Below are positions 33,407 through 43,380 of a DNA stretch of 64,000 bases, in pieces. Each line of letters begins with the position of its first letter. Within the stretch, counting starts at the first letter, position 1. The stretch is from a virus. The DNA is taken from IMG/VR virus record IMGVR_UViG_3300037882_003354, positions 62,001 to 126,000 of that record; one strand, written 5' to 3'. Both the position numbers and the translations under genes were made by a program. Below the pieces are notes generated by a model that worked only from the letters and a program-made list of their open reading frames with translations, searched no databases and had not been told where the DNA came from.

Positions 33407-36400
33407 TTATGTTAGTCCTGTTCCGTTGATGTACCACACGCCACTGGAACTTGTGCCACTGACCTTGACTGCTGTGGCCATGCCGTTGGCTGCCAGAGTT
33501 CGGGTGCCAGTGCTTGTGCCACCTGCCAATCTCAATGTATCTGTGGTAATGGCGATCAGCACTGTGGTGGCACTTGCACCTGCTATGAATGTAATGGTGG
33601 TTCCAATGGGATATGCCACTGATGCGGCCGCTGGAATAGTTATGGTCTGACCTGCGGTTGTCACATAAATGTGTTTGCCAGCATCACTCATGGTCAACGT
33701 GGTAGTGCCAGTGGCGTTTTGTGGCAGGCCCATGTATCCCACACTGGCGGCTGTGCTTGCTGTTGTGGCCGCTGAAGCCTGGGCAGTTATACTGGCGGCA
33801 GTCACAGTTCCACCCACAAACATGCCACCGCCCACGCCCACACCACCAGCAACAGTTAGTGCACCTGTGTTTGTTGATGTCGCGGCAGTTGTATTAGTTG
33901 TTTGAATAATGTCGTCTGTTTGAATAAGAGTGGTAGTTACTGTGGTAAGTTCAATTGTTAATTTTTGTGCAACAATTTCTCCACCAACATACAAGTTACC
34001 GCCAATGCCAACTCCACCGGTAACAACCAATGCACCTGTGGCGGTAGATGTTGATGATGTGGTGTTTGACATCACAAATGTTGATGTGGTACCAGTATTA
34101 GTCCATGCTGTGGTCTGAACTGTTGAGTCTGGGAATGTTATTGTTCCAGTTGAACTGAGACTAAGTGTAGATGTACCGTTAACTAGTGTCGATGTCGAAG
34201 TTGCTCCGGTATAGGCTGTGGTCTGAACTGTTGAGTCTGGGAATGTTATTGTGCCAGTTGTTCCAAATGTCCAATGATTGGTATTGGTATTAGTAGTAGT
34301 GTTGGTACCAATGACAACATTGCCGTGATTTTTTTCAATCTTAACATACTGGTCATCATCACCTAGATATAGATCAACTGTGACAGGATCACCTGACAGC
34401 AGATGTATGTGATTTGTTTCAGTATTGACAGGGTCAGCAGTTGGACGAATGACCAAACTCTGGCCAGCAACGGCCCCAGGTGGTGATATAACTGTGGTGG
34501 TGGTTGTTTCACCAATGGTGCTACCTTGGGGTAATGTTATTGTGCCAGTTGTTCCAAACGTCCAATGACTGCTGCCAGAACCCAGTCCCATGTTGCCTGT
34601 ACTGCTAATGTTGTCATATCTTGCAGGCGGTGTGCCGCTGACATAGGTTGGTATTGTGCCAGTAATTGTTGCGCCTGCTGAGTCCAGGGCAAAATTAAAT
34701 GTTATATCATTACCAATACCAGTACCATCGCCGGTTCCGCCAGGGAAAGTGGTGCCAGGTACACTTAGGTTAATAGTACCGTCAGGTGGCCCGTAACCAC
34801 CGACACCCAAAGTTACTATTGCGTCGCTAATAGTCCCATCAGGCTGAACAGTAAAAGTCAACTGTGTTTCCCCATAACCCACTTCTATATTAGAAAAAGT
34901 TGTTGGCACATAATTCCACAGCACTGTTGGTAATGTTGTAGTACCATCACCACCAAATGTCCATGCCTTGCTATTGACTGTGAGGTCCACAGTTCCGCCT
35001 GTGTTGGTGGCAACTAGTCCACCAAAGTCACTGGTGTAAGTGGGCTGTGAAACATTATTTTTCCACTGTAAGTCTAAAGTACCACTACCGGCAATATTGG
35101 CATATAGCACCTTGTAGGAAACTATCTGCCCTTGTGTCAGTACAACCACTGCTGGAGTGTTTATTTCTGGAACTGGACTGATATCGCCATCGATTATAAT
35201 GAAATAATAATCGTCAGCAGATACGTTAAACGTGTAAGTGCCGGCTTCTGGTGCTCTAAAGTATCCAGTAAGTTCCCAAGTTTGTTCAGAAATACCTGTC
35301 CAATAGATGGGATTAACGATGTCTGTAATGTCAGCAGTCCATGTGGCCATTGACGATGACAATTCACCATACGTTGGAAGAGGAAGAGCGTACCCGCCCA
35401 CATACTCACTATAAATGTTTCTAGTCAGTCCCGATGTGGTACCAAGTTGAAGTCCCACATCGAGAACTCCGCTGTTTGGAAATGTTATACCACCAGCTCC
35501 ATTAGTTCCACTTAATGTCAACATGCCCGAAGCAGGGTTGATTGTTACTTTAGATGTACTCTGCCATGCGTCATCCGCATAAAATGTCATCCAAGCATTA
35601 CCACTTGTGCCATCACCATTAACCGGAGGTAACATTCCAGTGTAGGCGGAACTCTGAACTGTTAAGTCTGGAAATGTTAGACCGCCATCAGTACCAAATG
35701 TCCATGTTTCAGTTCCAACTATGACGTTGACAGTGTTAACCCCTGTGTTAACTGTACTAGTAGGAACAGGTAGTCCACCCGTGCCATTACTCCAAGTAAT
35801 TAGGTCATCAGTTGATATGTATTTTGCATCGAGGCCTTGAACAATAAACCAAACCCCGGGACTGATTTCTTCAATAGTTACACCATTACTACCTGTATAA
35901 AGTGTGGGACTAGTATTGATGTAGGTTTGGTTTACTGCGGCCAGTCCGGCACCAACAAGAGTAAGTGTTTCAGCACCAAGGGTTTCATTAATCACGCCAC
36001 CTTGAGGTAATGTCAACGCACCATCAGTAGCAAATGTCCAATGATTGGTATTTGTACTGGTTGCAATGACCACATCACCACCGTTCTTCTCAATCTTGAC
36101 ATACTGATTGTCGTCGCCCAGGTACAGATCAACTGTGACAGGATCACCTGACAGCAGATGTATGTGATTGTTTTCTGAGACTGCTGAGCCGTCCAGGGTG
36201 ACTGTGATGTCAATGGGCAGCCCAGAGGTGCCTCCAAATCCAGTTGCGGTGGTCAGAGCAAATGTAAAGGTGGTCATGCTGCTCAATGCAGGTATGGTCC
36301 AGGTCAGTGAGGTGGTGGTGCTGGTGGCCTCAATCACCAGTGTGCCAGTGGTTCCGGTGCCCAATTGTTGGGTGGTGGCTCCAGTGAATTCATAATCCAA

Positions 36401-37573
36401 TGTGCCGCCAGCATTGCCCATTGTATCTGTCGCTGTTATGGTTATACTTTCACCTGGAACAAAACCACCTGGGTGATCTGTTGATAAAGCAAATGTTCCC
36501 ACAGTGGGACGAATGACCAGACTCTGTCCTGCCAGTGCACCCGGAGGTGTTAGCACCATGGTGGTGGTCGTTTCAGCTATGGTGCCGCCTTGTGGAAGAG
36601 TTAATGTGCCGGTTGATCCCAGTACCACGCTGTAACTTCCAGTGGTCAATCTGTCAACTGCCACCGGATTGCCGTTTATATACAGCCCAGTATTATCAAC
36701 ACGCATGCGCTCACAGGCACCAGCGCCAATTAACACAGTGCATGCGCAGCCGGGGGCAGCTGGCAGACTGCCAATGATGGTGTTGCTAATTCCGGTGGTC
36801 AACAGACATCCTGCACTGGCACCAATGCCAATGTTACCGCCATAGCCACCATACGAATTTGCGCGCATCAGAGCCGAGTTGCCTATGGCCACGTTGTTGT
36901 TGCCAGAGATATTGGCGCACAGGGCTACATTACCCAATGCTATGTTGTTGCTGCCATTGCAGGTGTTGGCCAGTGAACGACATCCAATGGCAATGTTATT
37001 ATTTCCGTAACCATATCCGGCTTCTGAATCTCCAGTGCGTTGCAATCGATAGGCGGAGCATTGTCCAATGGACACATTGTTGTCATTGCCATAGTTATTG
37101 CAAAATTGTGACCTATGACCCAATGCAACATTGTTGCAGCCAGACCTATTGTTGACCAATGACTGACATCCCACAGCAATGTTGTTGCTACCGTCGTCGT
37201 TAAAACTTAATGATTGATAACCGATGGCGGTATTGTTGCAACCATATCCATTGCTGTAGAGCGCACATTTACCCTGTGCAAAGTTGTTGGACCCTATGCT
37301 ATTGGTGAAGAGTGCCTGTGTGCCCAGGGCTGTATTACTACAACCGCTGGCGTTGCCGTATAATGCCTGGAAGCCCACGGCCACGTTATCTTTACTGTTG
37401 CCATTGGCCGAAAGCCCACCGCCTCCCAGAAATAAACTGCAACGTGCATCAAAAGTCACGTTGCCCACGCTGCCGGTGTATCCAGTGAGGTCAAAATATC
37501 TTTGAACTCGATATGCTGTGATCAAGTCTTCACGTGAAAAGTCGTCGCTGTTTATTCCGTTGGCTGTTGGCAT
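33407..37573 (-). CDS. Hep/Hag-repeat tail fibre with PA14-like insert, 1388 aa
   Basis: Residues 55-300 are about nine YadA-head-like repeats (SNNIALGNVAL, NNNVAIGNSAL), again with Cys-containing variants. They end in the block ACERMRVDNTGLYING shared with the gene at 16852. The shaft has repeated units TLPQGGTIAETT and GDPVTVDLYLGDD, the latter in two copies. Around residues 720-860 is a PA14-like domain (GYFRAPEAGTYTFNVSADD). The tail repeats GALVVTGGVGIGGNLYVGG-type units and ends in a small beta domain (SGVWYINGTGLT). It is a trimeric adhesin-type fibre, probably for host attachment, with clear recombination kinship to 16852-20039. Confidence 0.8.
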   Translation of the reverse strand: MPTANGINSDDFSREDLITAYRVQRYFDLTGYTGSVGNVTFDARCSLFLGGGGLSANGNSKDNVAVGFQALYGNASGCSNTALGTQALFTNSIGSNNFAQGKCALYSNGYGCNNTAIGYQSLSFNDDGSNNIAVGCQSLVNNRSGCNNVALGHRSQFCNNYGNDNNVSIGQCSAYRLQRTGDSEAGYGYGNNNIAIGCRSLANTCNGSNNIALGNVALCANISGNNNVAIGNSALMRANSYGGYGGNIGIGASAGCLLTTGISNTIIGSLPAAPGCACTVLIGAGACERMRVDNTGLYINGNPVAVDRLTTGSYSVVLGSTGTLTLPQGGTIAETTTTMVLTPPGALAGQSLVIRPTVGTFALSTDHPGGFVPGESITITATDTMGNAGGTLDYEFTGATTQQLGTGTTGTLVIEATSTTTSLTWTIPALSSMTTFTFALTTATGFGGTSGLPIDITVTLDGSAVSENNHIHLLSGDPVTVDLYLGDDNQYVKIEKNGGDVVIATSTNTNHWTFATDGALTLPQGGVINETLGAETLTLVGAGLAAVNQTYINTSPTLYTGSNGVTIEEISPGVWFIVQGLDAKYISTDDLITWSNGTGGLPVPTSTVNTGVNTVNVIVGTETWTFGTDGGLTFPDLTVQSSAYTGMLPPVNGDGTSGNAWMTFYADDAWQSTSKVTINPASGMLTLSGTNGAGGITFPNSGVLDVGLQLGTTSGLTRNIYSEYVGGYALPLPTYGELSSSMATWTADITDIVNPIYWTGISEQTWELTGYFRAPEAGTYTFNVSADDYYFIIIDGDISPVPEINTPAVVVLTQGQIVSYKVLYANIAGSGTLDLQWKNNVSQPTYTSDFGGLVATNTGGTVDLTVNSKAWTFGGDGTTTLPTVLWNYVPTTFSNIEVGYGETQLTFTVQPDGTISDAIVTLGVGGYGPPDGTINLSVPGTTFPGGTGDGTGIGNDITFNFALDSAGATITGTIPTYVSGTPPARYDNISSTGNMGLGSGSSHWTFGTTGTITLPQGSTIGETTTTTVISPPGAVAGQSLVIRPTADPVNTETNHIHLLSGDPVTVDLYLGDDDQYVKIEKNHGNVVIGTNTTTNTNTNHWTFGTTGTITFPDSTVQTTAYTGATSTSTLVNGTSTLSLSSTGTITFPDSTVQTTAWTNTGTTSTFVMSNTTSSTSTATGALVVTGGVGIGGNLYVGGEIVAQKLTIELTTVTTTLIQTDDIIQTTNTTAATSTNTGALTVAGGVGVGGGMFVGGTVTAASITAQASAATTASTAASVGYMGLPQNATGTTTLTMSDAGKHIYVTTAGQTITIPAAASVAYPIGTTITFIAGASATTVLIAITTDTLRLAGGTSTGTRTLAANGMATAVKVSGTSSSGVWYINGTGLT

Positions 37574-37574
37574 A

Positions 37575-39017
37575 TTAAAAACTCTCTGAAATTAAGGGTG
37601 CAGTGGCTGCGTAGGGGCGGTACAGTGGGTCACCATGAGCTGAAATGACTCCACCATTGGTGGCTGCTAGCGATGTTAGTCCAGTGTTGGTGGCGTTAAA
37701 TGTGCCCTTGTACACTGCTTCGGCACCGCACATGCCGCGTAATAAATTTACCAGTATGACATCAGCATCGGCCAGATTTTGCGCACCTGGCTCGCCTGCT
37801 ACGCCTATGCCCAATGAGCCGCCGTTGCGCAGGCAAAACTCAGCTGGCCAACCGGCTCCTGATCCCCAACTGTAGATCCAGCCGCCGGGTTCAAAACCCA
37901 GACGGTCTTGATACTCTGTGGTGGCCCTGATGGAGTTGCCGTCACCAGTAAACATGCCCGGTATAAAAGTATACAGCCTAGGACAACTGGCCGCAAACAC
38001 TGTGACTTTTTCACCATCTAGACCTTGGATGGAGAAATCTCCCTGAGTTCCCACATATGGTTTGACTGAAGGTGTACCATGCCAGGCTGATTTTGCAGCC
38101 CATCGATTGTCTTCATCAGTACCAATGCCTGCCAATACATTACGACTATTGGGATCAGCGGGATTACTCAAAGTACCATCGTCCAGCACGTAATAGGTGT
38201 TCAATCCAAAATCTCGGGCTGCTAGGTTGGCAGCAACTGACAACCAAACTCCGCCTCCCCAGATGTATGCCGAACCACCTATAACATGCGGTTTTGTTTT
38301 ATTATTTTCCTTCTCGACCTGAATGGCATTATTCACAATAGTCTGCACTTCTGACAGACTGGAGAACAAGATGCCCAACCTGGTGCTTTGAGCCCAGCCC
38401 ACTCTGCCCCAGGCTGGCAGATCAGCTGACAGGGCCTTGTTGGTCAACGGTGCTGGAGCCGCACGTCTGGTGGCGCCTGAAGTGTTCCCGGTAGTGGTCA
38501 ATCCTCCAATGATATTAGTCAGTCTTCTGGTATAGGTGCCGCCAATGGCGCTATAGTTATTGGCAAATATGCGAGCAGAAGATGCAAACATGAGTTCAGA
38601 CCAATATGTGGAAAAATAAGGCACAATTACATTCGTAATTATGCTGGTGACCCCGGGCAGTGAGAACACTGCCTCAATTTTATTTTCTAAAATTATTTCT
38701 TTTAGTGCTTGAATTAACTCCAGCCCCACCTTGCCACTGGATATTTTTGGTGAAACTGCCGTGCACAGAGTGGGCGACGTCTGACTGTTGACCACTTGAT
38801 GACTGCTGGTGGTCAGTGACATGAGAGCCACTGCCTCTTTGGTGGTCAAACTTTTGGTACAATCACCAAAGTCAAAACTAACCCAGTAGTAATCTGTGGG
38901 GTCCAAGTCAGTCAAACCTCGCGCAGTGGCATACCAGTCGGAGGTCTGCTGAGACAGTTCAGCAAAGGCTGCATTGCTGTTTCTGATCAACAACACTTTT
39001 TTATGATTAATAGCCAT
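37575..39017 (-). CDS. Hypothetical virion-region protein, 480 aa
   Basis: I start at the ATG giving MAINHKKVLLIRN; the frame opens earlier only with a TTG. The first 100 residues (VLLIRNSNAAFAEL, QQTSDWYATARGL) resemble the start of the TIGR03790 protein group, whose function is not known. The rest has no recognised motif but includes GGSAYIWGGGVWLSVAANL and a Trp/Gly-rich patch (GGWIYSWGSGAGWPAEF), suggesting a folded globular enzyme or binding protein rather than a fibre. It overlaps the preceding fibre gene by 11 bp and is followed after one base by the next fibre gene. Function unknown. Confidence 0.65.
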   Translation of the reverse strand: MAINHKKVLLIRNSNAAFAELSQQTSDWYATARGLTDLDPTDYYWVSFDFGDCTKSLTTKEAVALMSLTTSSHQVVNSQTSPTLCTAVSPKISSGKVGLELIQALKEIILENKIEAVFSLPGVTSIITNVIVPYFSTYWSELMFASSARIFANNYSAIGGTYTRRLTNIIGGLTTTGNTSGATRRAAPAPLTNKALSADLPAWGRVGWAQSTRLGILFSSLSEVQTIVNNAIQVEKENNKTKPHVIGGSAYIWGGGVWLSVAANLAARDFGLNTYYVLDDGTLSNPADPNSRNVLAGIGTDEDNRWAAKSAWHGTPSVKPYVGTQGDFSIQGLDGEKVTVFAASCPRLYTFIPGMFTGDGNSIRATTEYQDRLGFEPGGWIYSWGSGAGWPAEFCLRNGGSLGIGVAGEPGAQNLADADVILVNLLRGMCGAEAVYKGTFNATNTGLTSLAATNGGVISAHGDPLYRPYAATAPLISESF

Positions 39018-40767
39018 CGTCTGTGATTCCGGAAACTCCAATTGCCCACTTACTTATGGACAACCATTCTCCCACTGAATTAAGGTTGATGTTGTAATGG
39101 AATGTGGCTGTGGTAAATGCCCGTGCGATGGTGGTGGTGGTGGTCACCACATTGTCTCCCCTGGTGGGAGTGAACACACATGTGATGTTATTAGGATTGC
39201 TGGTGGGAGGATCGTATGTGGGGCGCTCCGGCGGTGTAATATAAGTACCAGCAGCACTCAAAAAGTGAATGGTGCTGGTGGATCCACTGACCATCTGATG
39301 GGGATATACTGACGTGCTGGTGTTCCAGGCTGTTGTTGAGGTGGTGCCATCTGGGAATGTGAGTGCACCATCTGCACCAAATTCCCAAATGTTTGCTGCG
39401 ACTGGTCCTGTGATTTCACCTGTTAATATTTGTACGGTGCCAGTACTCGATGAAAACATACTATTCAGTATCACGGCCGCCACAGTGCTGGTTGATGTTG
39501 TGATGTCAATCCATTGCAGGGCAACGGCTCCGCCCACACCTTGACCCACCATTGCCACAGTTGTATCTGTAGCGGCTACAATAGCAGAGCCACCTCCCGA
39601 GTCGCTTATTTGTAAATTACCACCGGGGAATGTTAAGATACCATCTGCACCCAGTACCATGCTATAACTGCCAGTGGTCAATCTATCAGATGACGATGCA
39701 CCGCCACTGACAAACGCAGTTCCGTTCAAGGTGACCACACCGGTGGAACTGACAGCAAATGTCCAGGTGCCGTTTGCCAACTGACTTGTACTGCCAGTCC
39801 AGGCTGTGGACTGCATGGTGTCATCAGGGAATATCAATACACCATCTGCGCCAAATTGCCAGGAAGATGTGTTGTTGTTGATGATCACAGCCTCAGTGCC
39901 AGTGGTGTTGGTCTGACTGATGGTTGTTCCGCTGATGCTCAACTCATCCAGGTATGTACTGGGCTGTGGGATCACAGTGGGACTCAGATCCACCCAGACA
40001 TCTTGGTATTTGATGTAGGCGCGACCTTCCACTGAGTTGAACCATAATTGTCCGTTGGGGCTGGAGACAGGTGCTGTGGCGGTGGATGTCACATAGACCA
40101 GGGAGTTGCCGTTGCCGTCAACGATGTCTGCACCAACGTTTTGAACCAGTCCATATGGTCCTGAGCCTGCTCTGCCAATGCGTAATATTCCACTGGGATC
40201 AAAGTACCATACATTTATGTTGGTGCCAGTGCTATCACTGTTGGTGGATTCATTAACGATGTACGTTCCACTTGAATCCACGCCCACGTATGCATCCAAG
40301 GTCTCATGGGCATCGCCAGTTATGTTGTTATTATGCCATGCCAGTTCTGAGTTTACGTAACTGGCAACTGCAATACTGCTGGTGCCAGCATCAATGGTAT
40401 TGTTGGGAAAATTGAGAGTGCCGTCGTCGTCGAGCTCAACAATATACGCACCGTTGATCAACTGTGATGGATTAAAGTATGTCCATGTTAGCACTGTGCC
40501 AGTGGTGGGCCAGGTCAGCGTCTGTCCTGCAGTGCCTGTCGAATTTACCAGGGTGAATGATGGCAATTCAAAGTTGCCATCAACGTCGAGCTGGGCGATA
40601 TTACTGTTATTGACCAATGCACTGGTGCCTGGTGCCAAATTTCGGCTGCGGCCCACCCATTTGACACCGTCATATATGTAGGTGACACCGTTGTCACCTA
40701 CATACTGATCTCCCGATTGCAAGGGATCGCCATTGAGTCTGGTCTTGGGAAAAATTAATGCTGCCAT
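39007..40767 (-). CDS. Tail fibre protein, 586 aa
   Basis: The N-terminus has the attachment motif (TRLNGDPLQSGDQYVGDNG, TYIYDGVKW). The middle alternates beta phrases such as GTLNFPNNTIDAGTSSI and LTFPGGNLQISDSGG, units also present in the 1388-residue fibre. GQLWFNSVEGRAYIKYQDVW is a motif shared with the C1q fibre at 40801. The C-terminal domain (about residues 500-586) ends WAIGVSGITDDGY. No catalytic motif is visible. It is preceded by an AATAAATA late motif and overlaps the next gene, so it belongs to the fibre operon. Confidence 0.75.
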   Translation of the reverse strand: MAALIFPKTRLNGDPLQSGDQYVGDNGVTYIYDGVKWVGRSRNLAPGTSALVNNSNIAQLDVDGNFELPSFTLVNSTGTAGQTLTWPTTGTVLTWTYFNPSQLINGAYIVELDDDGTLNFPNNTIDAGTSSIAVASYVNSELAWHNNNITGDAHETLDAYVGVDSSGTYIVNESTNSDSTGTNINVWYFDPSGILRIGRAGSGPYGLVQNVGADIVDGNGNSLVYVTSTATAPVSSPNGQLWFNSVEGRAYIKYQDVWVDLSPTVIPQPSTYLDELSISGTTISQTNTTGTEAVIINNNTSSWQFGADGVLIFPDDTMQSTAWTGSTSQLANGTWTFAVSSTGVVTLNGTAFVSGGASSSDRLTTGSYSMVLGADGILTFPGGNLQISDSGGGSAIVAATDTTVAMVGQGVGGAVALQWIDITTSTSTVAAVILNSMFSSSTGTVQILTGEITGPVAANIWEFGADGALTFPDGTTSTTAWNTSTSVYPHQMVSGSTSTIHFLSAAGTYITPPERPTYDPPTSNPNNITCVFTPTRGDNVVTTTTTIARAFTTATFHYNINLNSVGEWLSISKWAIGVSGITDDGY

Positions 40768-40789
40768 TGTTTATATCCAGTTATTTTCA

Positions 40790-40797
40790 TATTTATT
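40790..40797 (-). promoter_or_regulatory. Late promoter AATAAATA
   Basis: Near-consensus late motif on the minus strand, 23 nt upstream of the fibre gene starting at 40767. Confidence 0.5.
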
Positions 40798-40800
40798 GTG

Positions 40801-42405
40801 TTAGCCCACATAGGTCGCGCCCCAACTGTCATTGGCGTCAAAGTCGATCAATCCTGCCACCACATTGGCTTGCAGGGTGTCTCCCACTGACATCATGACA
40901 TGGCTGCTGACCCCCATGTGTCCCACTGTGCTGGTGCTGGACACCTCCCAGAAGCAAACATTAGTGCTGCTGTTCTTGACCACTGCAGCCTGACTGAGCA
41001 CGTTGTTGCTGGTGCTGGTTTTAGCATTGAAGAACACGCTGTATATGCCTGCCTGTGGTGCTGTGAATATGCCAGTACTGGTATTAAGATGATCGCCTTG
41101 GTTGTAGTCTACTACAAAGTGGACATTGGTCAGTGTGCCTGGTGTGATGTCAGTGGCAGATGCACCACCACCGTTGACCCTAAATGCCGGCACCACTGGA
41201 GTTATGGGGCTGCCACCCGCGGGGCTGGCGTCAACCCAGGTGTCATCAAAGTATACATAAAGTCGCCCCACGCCCGAGTCATACCAGAATGTTCCGGTGC
41301 TGGCTGAGCCTGGCGGAGTCACATCAGTGGTGGCTCCACCATTCATAATGTTGCCATCAATGGTTAGACTGCCAGATGTGGTGATGGTCATCACATGATT
41401 GTTGATGTCTAATTGGTCTACATATATACTGCCCAGTACTGTGAGATCGGCTGGCAATTCCAGCGTGCCAGTGGAGCTCAGAGTTGCAGTATATATGCCG
41501 TTGACCAAACTTGAGGGATTGGAACTGATGACCCCAGCAGTGTCCACAGTAATGGTGATCCCATCCACAATGACGCCGCCCAATGTACTGGTGGTTGCTG
41601 GCAGTAGGTCCAGTTGCGGACTGGCATCCACCCAACTACCATCGTATTCTATGTACATGCGTCCGTCTACAGTGTCATACCACAATGAACCCATGATGGC
41701 ATCGACTGGTGCAGTATCAGAAACTTTAATGCTGCCACTTATGGGAATACCGTTGGCATATGCTGTGCCTGATGATGTGATATAGAAGGGCAATCCATCC
41801 AGATAAAAATCTTTCAGTATGTCCACACTACCGTCAATACTGTCAATGAACACACTGGGGGCGTGTGTGGCCGAGGTGTCATAGTAACGGTTTTGATTGG
41901 CCCAGAGATAGATGTCACTATATCGGCCGATGTTCAGGTTGCCAGCTGGCGAATCTGAATATATGTAATTTTCGTCAGCACGGTCCAACGTGGAGGAACT
42001 GCCTCCATTTTTGTGTTTAATTATAAAACTGCTGTATGTCAGGGGATCAGTCAACTTGAGTGCCGAGTTGCCGCGATCGTAATTATTGAACAATCGGAAA
42101 TCTAAATTTCTTGGAGTGGTGGTATTACTATAGATTCCAGCAGTGTCCACAGCTCTTAAAAATTCATCTACATATTCACCCACAAACAAGTTTTGCACAA
42201 TGGTGGCAGTATTACGCACCAAAATACTGTCAAATGTACTGGTTCCTAGGAACGATCCCACAGTCAAATTGTTTATGGTCAGGGTGTCTGTGCCCACACC
42301 CGACAACAATCCAAAGTTGCGATTTATTTTGTCAAACGCCAGCCTGATGCTGTCGCCATCGCCCTTGTTGGCACTGCTGCCGGTGTTTACATATAATATA
42401 GACAT
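40801..42405 (-). CDS. T4-like baseplate/fibre protein with C-terminal C1q domain, 534 aa
   Basis: The first 40 residues (YVNTGSSANKGDGDSIRLAF, then DKINRNF) are the short N-terminal motif that starts many baseplate and fibre proteins of T4-like marine phages. The middle repeats GSLWYDTVDGRMYIEYDGSW and FWYDSGVGRLYVYFDDTW units. The last 130 residues form a C1q/TNF-like jelly roll (FRVNGGGAS, STGIFTAPQAGIYSVFFNA, FDANDSWGATYVG), a trimeric binding head. A good ribosome-binding site (AGAGGAT) and a CTAAATA late motif precede it. It is the first gene of the long leftward fibre region. Confidence 0.85.
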   Translation of the reverse strand: MSILYVNTGSSANKGDGDSIRLAFDKINRNFGLLSGVGTDTLTINNLTVGSFLGTSTFDSILVRNTATIVQNLFVGEYVDEFLRAVDTAGIYSNTTTPRNLDFRLFNNYDRGNSALKLTDPLTYSSFIIKHKNGGSSSTLDRADENYIYSDSPAGNLNIGRYSDIYLWANQNRYYDTSATHAPSVFIDSIDGSVDILKDFYLDGLPFYITSSGTAYANGIPISGSIKVSDTAPVDAIMGSLWYDTVDGRMYIEYDGSWVDASPQLDLLPATTSTLGGVIVDGITITVDTAGVISSNPSSLVNGIYTATLSSTGTLELPADLTVLGSIYVDQLDINNHVMTITTSGSLTIDGNIMNGGATTDVTPPGSASTGTFWYDSGVGRLYVYFDDTWVDASPAGGSPITPVVPAFRVNGGGASATDITPGTLTNVHFVVDYNQGDHLNTSTGIFTAPQAGIYSVFFNAKTSTSNNVLSQAAVVKNSSTNVCFWEVSSTSTVGHMGVSSHVMMSVGDTLQANVVAGLIDFDANDSWGATYVG

Positions 42406-42440
42406 GTGTTATCCTCTTGGTGCGCTCATTACCCGTTGTG

Positions 42441-42447
42441 TATTTAG
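42441..42447 (-). promoter_or_regulatory. Late promoter CTAAATA
   Basis: Late-type motif on the minus strand, 36 nt upstream of the C1q fibre gene. It heads the longest late transcription unit of the window. Confidence 0.5.
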
Positions 42448-42480
42448 TTTTGTATTCTGTAATCTTAATGTAAATACCTG

Positions 42481-42768
42481 ATGCTATTAAAAACACGCAA
42501 GGTCACGACCACCCACACAAGAAACAGCAAGCTGGGCGTGAGTCATCATTACTCTAGAACCAAAACCATTGCTGTGATCGAATGCGACCATTGCAAAGCA
42601 GTGTTTGAGCGTGATCGAGGTCACATGGACCCCAGGCGATTGAGCAACGATTATTTTCATGTGTGCACTGCATGTAACCCCAAGCAATTTGCCCAGCGCA
42701 GAGCAGCAGATCGCAGACGATTGTGGGACATGCCAGTGGACAGCGATCTGGACATCAGCAGAATCTAA
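42481..42768 (+). CDS. Small zinc-binding protein, 95 aa
   Basis: Two Cys pairs, CDHCKAVF and CTACNPKQF, about 27 residues apart, form a zinc ribbon. Basic residues flank it and an acidic C-terminus follows (DSDLDISRI). The domain suggests nucleic-acid binding, and its position before the HNH nuclease suggests shared regulation. The ATG has no strong ribosome-binding site. A possible early promoter (TTGTGT, 16 nt, TGTAAT) lies at about 42436-42463. Function unknown. Confidence 0.7.
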   Translation: MLLKTRKVTTTHTRNSKLGVSHHYSRTKTIAVIECDHCKAVFERDRGHMDPRRLSNDYFHVCTACNPKQFAQRRAADRRRLWDMPVDSDLDISRI

Positions 42769-42770
42769 AC

Positions 42771-42799
42771 TTGCATCCCTGACTGATTTCAAGTATAAT
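42771..42799 (+). promoter_or_regulatory. Early sigma70-type promoter
   Basis: TTGCAT and TATAAT with a 17-bp spacer, directly upstream of the HNH nuclease gene. Confidence 0.65.
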
Positions 42800-42837
42800 C
42801 AAGTGGTAACACTGATTTCAACTTAAATATCTATACC

Positions 42838-43350
42838 ATGAGCGCCGTACTAATATTAAATTCCGACGCATCACCCATCAGCCTGCTGCCCTTGAGTTTG
42901 ATCAGCTGGGAGGAAGCCATTCGGTACATGGTGACTGACAAAGCCACGGTGCTAGAATGGTATGATGACTGGATTGTGCGCAGTCAGAATTGGAGCACCC
43001 CAGTACCAGCTGTCATGATACTCAAACATTATCAGAAGAAGAAGACCACCATAAGATTCAGCAAGCAAAATATATTTTTGCGTGATGGGTACATTTGTCA
43101 ATATTGCGGTGTGGATGTCAACCGCAAGACTGCCACCCTGGATCACATACTACCCATCAGTCTGGGGGGCAAAAATTCATGGACCAACACCTGCTGTGCC
43201 TGTTCCCACTGCAATAGTAACAAGGGCAATGACCATCGCATTGTACCTCGAACCAAGCCCGGTGTGCCCACCTACTTCCAACTGGCGGAAAAAAGAAAAC
43301 GTCTGTGTTGGGACACCATCCATCCCAAGTGGAGATGCTACTTGGAATAA
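42838..43350 (+). CDS. HNH endonuclease, 170 aa
   Basis: The C-terminal half is a canonical HNH nuclease: CQYCGVD, then TLDHILPISLGG with the first His, then WTNTCCACSHCNSNKGN, with both CxxC zinc pairs and the N and H positions intact. The N-terminal half (ISLLPLSLISWEEAI) is the helical extension seen in stand-alone bacterial and phage HNH proteins. It could be a free homing-type nuclease, an anti-competitor enzyme or a packaging nuclease; the early promoter argues against a purely late packaging role. It is followed by a strong terminator. Confidence 0.9.
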   Translation: MSAVLILNSDASPISLLPLSLISWEEAIRYMVTDKATVLEWYDDWIVRSQNWSTPVPAVMILKHYQKKKTTIRFSKQNIFLRDGYICQYCGVDVNRKTATLDHILPISLGGKNSWTNTCCACSHCNSNKGNDHRIVPRTKPGVPTYFQLAEKRKRLCWDTIHPKWRCYLE

Positions 43351-43380
43351 AAGAAAAGGACCTGCCGGTCCTTTTTCTTT
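43351..43380. terminator. Bidirectional Rho-independent terminator
   Basis: AAAAGGACC (43354-43362) pairs with GGTCCTTTT (43367-43375) around a TGCC loop. There is a T-run on the plus side and an A-run before it. It sits between the convergent HNH and IF-1 genes and can serve both. Confidence 0.85.
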
